A stretch of 40,907 nt of DNA from Opitutaceae bacterium (GTDB lineage Bacteria; Verrucomicrobiota; Verrucomicrobiia; Opitutales; Opitutaceae). The number at the start of each line of letters is the position of its first letter. The stretch's first letter is position 1. Positions 35,161 through 40,907 of this stretch are shown in pieces. The stretch spans positions 1 to 40,907 of the forward strand of contig JANQKI010000226.1 in NCBI GenBank assembly GCA_028281165.1, given 5' to 3'. The notes beneath the pieces were generated by a model. It did not search any database. It worked only from the letters and a program-made list of their open reading frames with translations, and was not told where the DNA came from. The position numbers and the translations under genes are program-made.

Positions 35161-36194
35161 AGCAGACGAATCGCTATTATATTTCTAGAAACTACCGTTC
35201 TCTATATGATGCGGCCGGGAAGGCGAAAACCGACTGCGAAAAGATTTTAGCAGCAAACGGCTGGATTAACTTAGGCTTCAGACAAACCAGCTTCAAGAAT
35301 TCCATTGTGAGCACCTTGGTTAGCCTTCTAAGCATTTGCCGAGGCGTGGCCCTGTTAAAGCCAGGAAGCCTTCTTTGCATTCAATATCCTCTTAAAAAGT
35401 TTCTGAGGCTTGTTCTATGGGCAGCTAAAAGAAAAAAATGCCACATCGTCACCATTGTTCACGACTTGTATGGCATGAGAAAAAGAGGGATTAGTTTAGA
35501 AAAGGAAATGTCTCTGTTGGCCCATTCTCATTGCCTAATCGTCCATAACGAGAAAATGAAGGAATGGCTAAAAGAACACGGGGCCACTTCTAGAATGGAA
35601 ATCCTGGAAATTTTCGATTATCTACACCAGGGGGTTCCAAGGAGCGCATTGAGAAATGAATCGGAATCCCGCTATTCAATTGTCTATGCAGGAAGACTTA
35701 AAGATAAGAAAAACAGCTTTTTATATAAGCTAGAACAGCTGCCTAAAGGGAACTTCATGTTCGTCTTTTATGGCGCAGGGTTTCAGTCATCCGAAATTCA
35801 AAGCGAAGATGGCATGGTCGAGTATCGAGGTTTTTTTCCCGCCGATGAGGTCGTAGAGCGCATCGAAGGCTCGTTCGGCCTCGTTTGGGACGGTCAATCG
35901 ATCGACACCTGCAGCGGCCAATACGGCGAATATCTGGAATACAATACGCCGCATAAGTGCTCACTCTACCTTCAATGCGGCTTGCCTCTCATCATTTGGT
36001 CAAAAGCCGCCATGGCCGAATTCGTGGAAAAATATGATGTCGGCTTTTGCGTCGAATCCTTGACCGAGATCCCTGCCTTGCTCGGTCAAATCGACGATGC
36101 TGATTATGCGCGGATTCAGCGGAACGCTCTAGAGATAAGAGAACTCATCTCTTCCGGGCATTTCTTGAAAACCGCGCTAGAGAAGGCCGAATAA
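35157..36194 (+). CDS. WbbI-like galactofuranosyltransferase
   Basis: A 345-aa GT-B-type transferase from a GTG start that overlaps the glf stop (GTGA). It resembles E. coli WbbI, a beta-1,6-galactofuranosyltransferase. Shared features are an early KAKTDCEKIL helix, IVHDLYGMR, IFDYL, IVYAGRL, and the family's strong signature FGLVWDGQSIDTCSG, GEYLEYNTPHKCSLYL and LPLIIWSKAAMAEF. It probably adds galactofuranose from UDP-Galf to a lipid-linked or LPS glycan at the inner membrane. Position directly behind glf supports this. The acceptor and linkage cannot be predicted. Confidence 0.87.
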   Translation: MKQTNRYYISRNYRSLYDAAGKAKTDCEKILAANGWINLGFRQTSFKNSIVSTLVSLLSICRGVALLKPGSLLCIQYPLKKFLRLVLWAAKRKKCHIVTIVHDLYGMRKRGISLEKEMSLLAHSHCLIVHNEKMKEWLKEHGATSRMEILEIFDYLHQGVPRSALRNESESRYSIVYAGRLKDKKNSFLYKLEQLPKGNFMFVFYGAGFQSSEIQSEDGMVEYRGFFPADEVVERIEGSFGLVWDGQSIDTCSGQYGEYLEYNTPHKCSLYLQCGLPLIIWSKAAMAEFVEKYDVGFCVESLTEIPALLGQIDDADYARIQRNALEIRELISSGHFLKTALEKAE

Positions 36195-36271
36195 GGCATT
36201 GTTTGAAAAAAACCAGTAGACATTGGCGCTTTCAGAGGAAGGTCAGGCCAAATCTGCTTGGCTTTTCAAAA

Positions 36272-36301
36272 CTTAACAATAGCTTAACGACTTTGTAACG
36301 G
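36272..36301 (+). promoter_or_regulatory. PHO-box-like triple direct repeat upstream of kdkA
   Basis: Three 8-bp repeats separated by 3 bp: CTTAACAA, TAG, CTTAACGA, CTT, TGTAACGG. This 11-bp periodicity matches PhoB/PhoP-type PHO boxes (as in cyanobacteria and Bacillus, TTAACA-like hexamers at 11-bp pitch). It points toward the LPS-kinase/heptosyltransferase operon, whose first start is about 120 bp downstream. A -10 element was not clearly identified. Phosphate control of this operon is inferred only from the repeat pattern. Confidence 0.45.
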
Positions 36302-36423
36302 ATATTCCTTTCAATTCCCCAAGGAACGCTCCTTCCCGAGCCAAGCGACTTGATACGCTTCAACTATCCGAGACGAAAAAAAACTCTTCATTAGTCCTTA
36401 TTGTCCTGCGAAACGCAGTCCTT

Positions 36424-37128
36424 ATGGCAGCTCCCCGACAATTCCTTTTCATCGATCCATACTTCGAGAAACGCCGCCAAAGCGTGGCAAAGATTCTTTT
36501 TGATCCCGATCGACTCAAGAACCAGAAACGCATTACCAGAGAACTGAAAGGCAGGGGCTCCACCTATTTCTTCAATTTTGCGGGGAAGAACTGCGTGTTG
36601 CGACATTATTGGAGAGGAGGATTCGCTCGAAAACTCTCCAAGGATGGCTATCTCTGGCTCGGCTTGAAGCGATCTCGCGCCTATCGGGAATGGAAGATAC
36701 TGGAAAAAATCCGCGAACTAGGATTGCCAGCTCCCAGGACCGTTGCCATACGAATTCAAAGACAAGGGCTTGTTTGCCGTTCGGATATTGTGACAACTGA
36801 GATCGAGGGAGCTGAGTCCTTTGGAAATCTCTTGCGAAACGGTCTTATGGAAACCGATGTTTGGGAAAAAATAGGAAGCGTCATCAGAAAATATCACGAC
36901 CACAGCATCTTCCATCAGGACCTGAACGCGAACAATATTCTAGTCAATCAAGACCAGATTTATCTCATCGACTTCGATCGGGCTCGAATCTGCAAAGGGG
37001 AATGGTGGAAACCGCGCATGCTAGGCCGGCTCAAGGGAGCTTTGGAAAAATCGAAGTTCAAGTATCAATCTTTTCACTACAACGACAAAGACTGGCAAGC
37101 GTTGATGGCAGGCTATGAAGCCGCCTGA
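36424..37128 (+). CDS. kdkA: Kdo-kinase-like LPS core kinase (KdkA family)
   Basis: A 234-aa small kinase-fold protein of the KdkA/WaaP group. The N-terminal lobe has RHYWRGGFARKLSKDGYLWL and RAYREWKILEKIRELGLPAP. The catalytic loop HQDLNANNIL contains Asp166, and the metal-binding segment is LIDFDRARI (Asp183/Asp185). The length and DLNxxN pattern fit 3-deoxy-D-manno-octulosonate kinases, which phosphorylate a Kdo residue in inner-core LPS. Substrate specificity is not certain. It overlaps the heptosyltransferase gene by 14 bp, so the two are cotranscribed, and it is preceded by a PHO-box-like repeat. The upstream gap (229 bp) has no terminator that I can see. Confidence 0.85.
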   Translation: MAAPRQFLFIDPYFEKRRQSVAKILFDPDRLKNQKRITRELKGRGSTYFFNFAGKNCVLRHYWRGGFARKLSKDGYLWLGLKRSRAYREWKILEKIRELGLPAPRTVAIRIQRQGLVCRSDIVTTEIEGAESFGNLLRNGLMETDVWEKIGSVIRKYHDHSIFHQDLNANNILVNQDQIYLIDFDRARICKGEWWKPRMLGRLKGALEKSKFKYQSFHYNDKDWQALMAGYEAA

Positions 37129-38164
37129 GTCTATCTGCATCCTTCGTCTCTCGGCCCTTGGCGACGTAACGCATGTCCTGCCGATCATCCATACGCTGCA
37201 GAAGAGCTGGCCAGAAACGCGGCTGACCTGGATCATAGGAAGCTCGGAATATCAGCTCGTGGGCGATCTGCCCAATGTCGAGTTTATTGTATTCGATAAA
37301 GGGAAAAGGCTCGGCTCCTATGCAAAGCTATGGAAATCGCTACGCCACCGCGCTTTCGATATCCTGCTCGGACTTCAAGTGGCTTTTCGAGCAAATCTTA
37401 TTTATCCTCTAATAATAGCTAAACGAAAAATTGGATACGATAAAGCTCGTTCCAAAGACGGGCATGGCTGCTTCGTCAATGAACGGATTCCGCAACAAAG
37501 CGGACAGCATGTTGTGGATTCGTTTTTCAGTTTCCTTGAGACTATCGGGCTAAGCGATCGCGTCTACGACTGGTCGCTCCCCCTTCCGGAAAGCGCGGAG
37601 ACCTTCGCGGAAAGCCATGTCGGCTCGCAGGATAGCTTTGTGGCGATAAGCCCCTGCTCGAGCAATCCGCTAAGGGATTGGAAAGCGGATCGCTACGCAA
37701 GGATAGCTGATTATGTAATGCAAAATTTGGGACAAAATGTTGCGCTATGCGGCGGCCCTAGCGAAGCGGAAGCCGCTATGGGTAAAGAAATAGAGAACGC
37801 CACGAAAACTAGTCCACTTAATTTAATCGGCAAAACCTCGCTGAAAGACAATCTAGCCGTGCTAAGACGAGCGACCCTTCTCATTAGTCCGGATTCAGGG
37901 CCTGCTCATATGGCCACTTGTGTAGACACCCCAGTCATAGGCCTTTACGCGACAAGCAATCCTGGACGCACAGGTCCCTACCGAAGCATCGATCTTTGTG
38001 TCGACGCATACGACCAGGCTTCTCGAAAATATCTGGACAAACCAGCTTCGAAAATCAAATGGGGCAAGAGACTCGTGTATCCAGGAGTCATGGACCTGAT
38101 TACCCCCGACGATGTGATTGGGAAATTGGATAGATTCTTCAAGATAGAAGAGAAATCTGGTTAG
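37115..38164 (+). CDS. waaC: LPS heptosyltransferase (GT9 family)
   Basis: A 349-aa GT-B glycosyltransferase of family 9. It starts ICILRLSALGDVTHVLPIIH, the nucleotide-independent acceptor side motif. SPCSSNPLRDWKADRYARIA follows around residue 178, then VALCGGPSEAE, LIGKTSLKDNLAVLRRA and SPDSGPAHMATCVDTPVIGL, a donor-binding signature for ADP-heptose. It should transfer heptose to Kdo in the LPS inner core at the cytoplasmic face. The symbol waaC is by similarity; GT9 enzymes with other heptose positions cannot be excluded. It overlaps kdkA by 14 bp and is followed by a paired-hairpin repeat. Confidence 0.87.
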   Translation: MKPPESICILRLSALGDVTHVLPIIHTLQKSWPETRLTWIIGSSEYQLVGDLPNVEFIVFDKGKRLGSYAKLWKSLRHRAFDILLGLQVAFRANLIYPLIIAKRKIGYDKARSKDGHGCFVNERIPQQSGQHVVDSFFSFLETIGLSDRVYDWSLPLPESAETFAESHVGSQDSFVAISPCSSNPLRDWKADRYARIADYVMQNLGQNVALCGGPSEAEAAMGKEIENATKTSPLNLIGKTSLKDNLAVLRRATLLISPDSGPAHMATCVDTPVIGLYATSNPGRTGPYRSIDLCVDAYDQASRKYLDKPASKIKWGKRLVYPGVMDLITPDDVIGKLDRFFKIEEKSG

Positions 38165-38248
38165 CGACAGTCAACCTACATGTCTCAAACCGAAAAGCTG
38201 GAGGGAAAGGTTCTGGAACCTTATCTGAAAAGGAAGCGTCAAGCCTAT

Positions 38249-38314
38249 CGTTGGAGTTCCGCCTTTAGGCGGCAAGATGGGCTCTCGAGGCCGCCTAAAG
38301 GCGGAACCCCAACG
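38249..38314. repeat. REP-like double-hairpin inverted repeat
   Basis: Left arm 38249-38273 and right arm 38290-38314 are 25-bp inverted copies with a single mismatch, separated by 16 bp. Each arm contains its own small hairpin: CCGCCTTTAGGCGG on the left and CCGCCTAAAGGCGG on the right. This is the paired-palindrome architecture of REP/BIME elements mobilised by RAYT transposases. It lies between convergent genes and may also act as a bidirectional transcription barrier, though no U-tract follows. A 46-codon frame (38180-38320) runs through it and is probably fortuitous. Confidence 0.75.
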
Positions 38315-38359
38315 GGCTGATTCGCAGCGCATTGAGAATAGGATACGTTTCGAACAGGC

Positions 38360-39685
38360 TCACACTTCCGTCTCGGCTGGATTGCTTGAAAAGCGTTGCT
38401 GAGCTAGTTCTTCCAGATCTTGCTCATCGTCTTCCTCGTTTTCGCTATTGGCTGCAACTGGTCTTTCTCCAGCAGGATAGGTGATCACTACCGATTCAGC
38501 CCCTTCAGCATCGGTATCCACATAGATAGCGCCGTTTAAGCTGGTAGCCATGCCCTGCGCTTCTTGCAGGTCGATCTTCTGATCGCTCTGCAGTATCCCT
38601 TTACTCGATACGCGAATGCTGATGTTGTTTTCGTCGGAAATAGTAGCCGTCAAAGAAACCACACCTTCCCGGAGCGACTGAGCGGTTTTTTCGATCAAGG
38701 ATCCGAGAAGCCCCTGTATTCTCTCCGAATGACTCACCGATGTAATTGATTCTGAAGCATCCGAAACAAACGACAAGAGAGGAAACTTCGCTTCAGCTTC
38801 TTCCGTCACACGGCGAAGTAGATCCGCCATAGATTCGCCAGAACCCAACTGCTTAACAAGCATCTGCTCGCCGCTTTCGTAGCTCTTGAGCAAGGCTATT
38901 TGCTCCGCGCTCTGACGGCTGATTTCCGTAATGTCTTCGTACATACGAGAAAGGGAGGAATCCGTCCAAGTCGACTTCAGTTGATCAGCAATCCGCTGGA
39001 TGGATTTAGTACCGGCAGTGAGCTCTTGAATGAAACGAGGCAGCCACAAGCTACTGAAAGCGCTCTCTTGAACGGCCTTACGCATTTGTTCGTAAATCTC
39101 ATCGCTACGACGGTCCACCTCTACCTCAATGTTTCGCTTCCCTTCCTCTTCGAGCTGATCGGCCAGCTCGACATTCTTGGCCTCAAGATTTTTCAAGGCG
39201 TTGCGAAGATCATCGAGTAGCACGTTCTTCTGAACAATTTCCTTATCTTTCGTCTCGTTATGCTCTTTCGCCTTCTCGAGCCTCTCGTCAGCCCATTCCC
39301 ACTTGCTTTCGATCTCGGCTAAGCTGGCCTCCATATCGCGAATGTTTTGCGACTGACTTTCGAGCACGAAGCGCAAACGGACGAATTCGATGACCGAGGA
39401 CTCTTTAGCAAAGGTCTCTTTCAAACGGTTGGTCTCAGCCTGGCGAACCAAGGTTTCTACAGGTTCGACCACCGTTCGGATCAAGCGGAGGTAGATTCCC
39501 GCAAAAAGCAGGGCAACCACTACTAGAACAGCCAAAGCCAAATGAGTGCCATTCAAGTTAAAGGGAGCCGTTATGGAAGTCCGAGCCGACTCGAAGGCAG
39601 GGAGGGAAAGGAAAGCAACAGTCACTAAGGCAATACCAGCCAGGACAGAGAAATAACGGATGAGAGTAGAACGAAAACCGATCAT
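38360..39685 (-). CDS. Membrane coiled-coil protein resembling a degenerate histidine kinase
   Basis: The start is set at ATG 39685 (MIGFRSTLIRYF), because the longer frame from 39778 adds a hydrophilic segment before the first helix. The 441-aa protein has two N-terminal membrane helices (FSVLAGIALVTVAFLSLPAF and LALAVLVVVALLFAGIYLRL), a long coiled coil (~100-225), and a C-terminal part laid out like DHp plus HATPase. The phospho-acceptor His is missing from the DHp-like helix (LPRFIQELTAGTKSIQRIAD) and the N-box is eroded (LLGSLIEKTAQS). The last strand set AEGAESVVITYP recalls kinase G2 regions. It may be a sensory scaffold or pseudokinase. TATAAT at 39759-39764 (minus strand) is a possible -10, about 75 bp upstream. 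Function is unproven. Confidence 0.78.
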   Translation of the reverse strand: MIGFRSTLIRYFSVLAGIALVTVAFLSLPAFESARTSITAPFNLNGTHLALAVLVVVALLFAGIYLRLIRTVVEPVETLVRQAETNRLKETFAKESSVIEFVRLRFVLESQSQNIRDMEASLAEIESKWEWADERLEKAKEHNETKDKEIVQKNVLLDDLRNALKNLEAKNVELADQLEEEGKRNIEVEVDRRSDEIYEQMRKAVQESAFSSLWLPRFIQELTAGTKSIQRIADQLKSTWTDSSLSRMYEDITEISRQSAEQIALLKSYESGEQMLVKQLGSGESMADLLRRVTEEAEAKFPLLSFVSDASESITSVSHSERIQGLLGSLIEKTAQSLREGVVSLTATISDENNISIRVSSKGILQSDQKIDLQEAQGMATSLNGAIYVDTDAEGAESVVITYPAGERPVAANSENEEDDEQDLEELAQQRFSSNPAETEV

Positions 39686-39937
39686 CGTTTTGTTGGATTT
39701 AACAGGATTGGAACGTTTGTCTCCGATATTTTCCCATCCGTCAAGCTGAGCATTCCCTATTATAAAGGCGAAGTTCACTCAACTTGCTTTATGAAAGTCG
39801 CTTAGATCCACGCTGCCTAAATTGCTATTCTTTTAGCCCAGGCTCTGTTTGACCAACTATCGAAGAACCGATTTTCTATTTCGCGAAGGAAATATCCGAG
39901 AGCTTCCCGGCTCCAAACCTCCAACCCCAATCTCTCC

Positions 39938-40885
39938 ATGACTCGCAAAAAAATCCCTCCAACTCTCAACGTCTTGTCAATTCTCATACCGCTCGCTTTC
40001 GCGTTTGCTACTGACAATACTCTGGCCCACGAAGGACATGGGTTCGGCAGTGAGGTGATCTATCTCTGGGAAGATGGAGCTCCTGGTTCTGAAGGACAAA
40101 CAGCCCCTGAAAGGTACATTCCTAGAGCTGAAGCCGTTCCAGGCGAAACGCCCTTCGTCGATCCGTATCATAGAATCAGCGACATTCATAATCCATCGCT
40201 AACCGCATTTTTTCCGCCCGAACATCTAGCAAACGGTTCCTCATGCATCATTCTGCCCGGCGGTGGTCACAAATATTTAGTGTTCGATCTCGAAGGGACC
40301 ATGATCGCCAAACGATTGAACGAATTCGGAATCGCCGCCTTCGTCTTGAAGAGCAGGCTTTCGAAAGCCAAAGATTCGACTTATGAGAGAGACGTCCATG
40401 AGCTAGCTGATGCCCAGCGCTCAATACGATTGGTAAGAAGTCGAGCAGCGGAATGGGGCCTCGATCCCAAGCGCATCGGTTTCATGGGCTTCTCGGCTGG
40501 AGGCGAAGTAGCTTGTCTATCCCAGCTCCATTACGATGCTGGCGACAAGGAGAACGCCGATCCTATTGAACGGGCTTCTTCTCGTCCTGACTATTCCGTG
40601 ATCGTTTACGGCGTCACCGATGCAGGAGCGTATCCAATACCTGAAGACGCCCCACCTGCTTTCATCATGATCTGTGGCGATGACAAAAAGCCTATCGAGC
40701 ATGCCCTATATTACATAGAACTTAAGAAAGCCGATATTCCAGCAGAACTGCACATCTACACCAATGGCGGCCACGGCTTTGGATTCGACGGTCGAACTCC
40801 CGAATGGAGCCTCCATCCTGTAGCCAATTGGGACCTACGCCTCAAAGAATGGCTAACCGACATGAAGTTTATGCGGGAGTACTAA
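39938..40885 (+). CDS. Secreted alpha/beta-hydrolase (esterase/acetylxylan-esterase-like)
   Basis: A 315-aa protein with signal peptide (LNVLSILIPLAFAFATDNTLA, likely cleavage before HEGHGFG). The alpha/beta-hydrolase fold is complete: the oxyanion loop LPGGGH (106-111), nucleophile Ser186 in MGFSAGGE, an Asp in MICGDDK (248/249) and catalytic His279 in NGGHGFGF. The sequence near the start (IYLWEDGAPGSEG) is the planctomycete/verrucomicrobial type used by carbohydrate esterases. It probably removes acetyl or similar ester groups from extracellular polysaccharide. It is divergent from the pseudo-histidine kinase gene across a 252-bp gap. Only 22 bp follow its stop. Confidence 0.88.
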   Translation: MTRKKIPPTLNVLSILIPLAFAFATDNTLAHEGHGFGSEVIYLWEDGAPGSEGQTAPERYIPRAEAVPGETPFVDPYHRISDIHNPSLTAFFPPEHLANGSSCIILPGGGHKYLVFDLEGTMIAKRLNEFGIAAFVLKSRLSKAKDSTYERDVHELADAQRSIRLVRSRAAEWGLDPKRIGFMGFSAGGEVACLSQLHYDAGDKENADPIERASSRPDYSVIVYGVTDAGAYPIPEDAPPAFIMICGDDKKPIEHALYYIELKKADIPAELHIYTNGGHGFGFDGRTPEWSLHPVANWDLRLKEWLTDMKFMREY

Positions 40886-40907
40886 ATAAAGAGCCCAGTG
40901 GCGAGCG

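Noticed and set aside
36195..36423. Terminator between the Galf transferase and kdkA
   Set aside because: No hairpin with U-tract found; the region contains the PHO-like repeats instead.
38180..38320. 46-codon frame starting MSQTEKLEGKVLEP
   Set aside because: Runs through the REP-like repeat and lacks a ribosome binding site; may be a remnant or chance.
1..40907. tRNA, rRNA, CRISPR array, prophage or insertion sequence
   Set aside because: I looked for cloverleaf-like motifs, regular repeat-spacer patterns and transposase or phage proteins and saw none, though without a covariance search this is not proof.

Overview
The window reads as part of the chromosome of a Gram-negative member of the Verrucomicrobiota, probably class Opitutae. 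This placement is an inference from gene content: a paired DUF1552/DUF1592 cytochrome-type locus, a planctomycete/verrucomicrobial ECF sigma factor beside a giant Ser/Thr kinase with a fused ATPase, a TonB-dependent receptor, and LPS-core genes. Most starts have no Shine-Dalgarno sequence. I see no tRNA, rRNA, CRISPR array, transposase or phage gene.

Layout. (1) 1-7350 is the least familiar part. A minus-strand pair (a subtilisin-like protease, then a lipoprotein cut by the window edge) diverges from a plus-strand run: TonB-dependent receptor, a 249-aa orphan, a trypsin-like protease with an intact H/D/S triad, and a 345-aa orphan. (2) 7347-12084 holds a 1303-aa kinase-ATPase-TPR-like regulator (minus) divergent from its ECF sigma factor (plus). 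(3) 12232-15151 is a tight four-gene operon: ABC ATPase, FtsX-type permease, His-rich lipoprotein and DUF3299 protein, probably for handling a metal such as zinc. It is met tail to tail by a lipoprotein with a carbohydrate-binding-like fold. (4) 15955-17910 encodes a secreted PhoD-like phosphatase. (5) 18316-27567 is a complete chemotaxis operon (cheY, cheA, cheW, a soluble double-PAS receptor, a second receiver, cheB, cheR). It ends in a large coiled-coil protein carrying a CheZ-like QDxxxQ motif and a degenerate receptor-hairpin segment.

(6) 27724-32421 (minus) contains an SDR dehydrogenase and the DUF1592/DUF1552 pair. (7) 32684-38164 carries an NhaC-type Na+/H+ antiporter and then cell-surface glycan genes: UDP-galactopyranose mutase, a WbbI-like galactofuranosyltransferase, a Kdo-kinase-like protein and a heptosyltransferase. 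A three-repeat PHO-box-like element lies before the kinase gene. (8) After a REP-like paired hairpin at 38249-38314 come a membrane protein resembling a degenerate histidine kinase (minus) and a secreted alpha/beta hydrolase (plus).

The best candidates for undescribed biology are the two-protease/two-orphan/TonB-receptor locus at the left end and the coiled-coil protein that closes the chemotaxis operon. The PHO-like box, the REP-like element and the apparent pseudo-histidine kinase are secondary leads.
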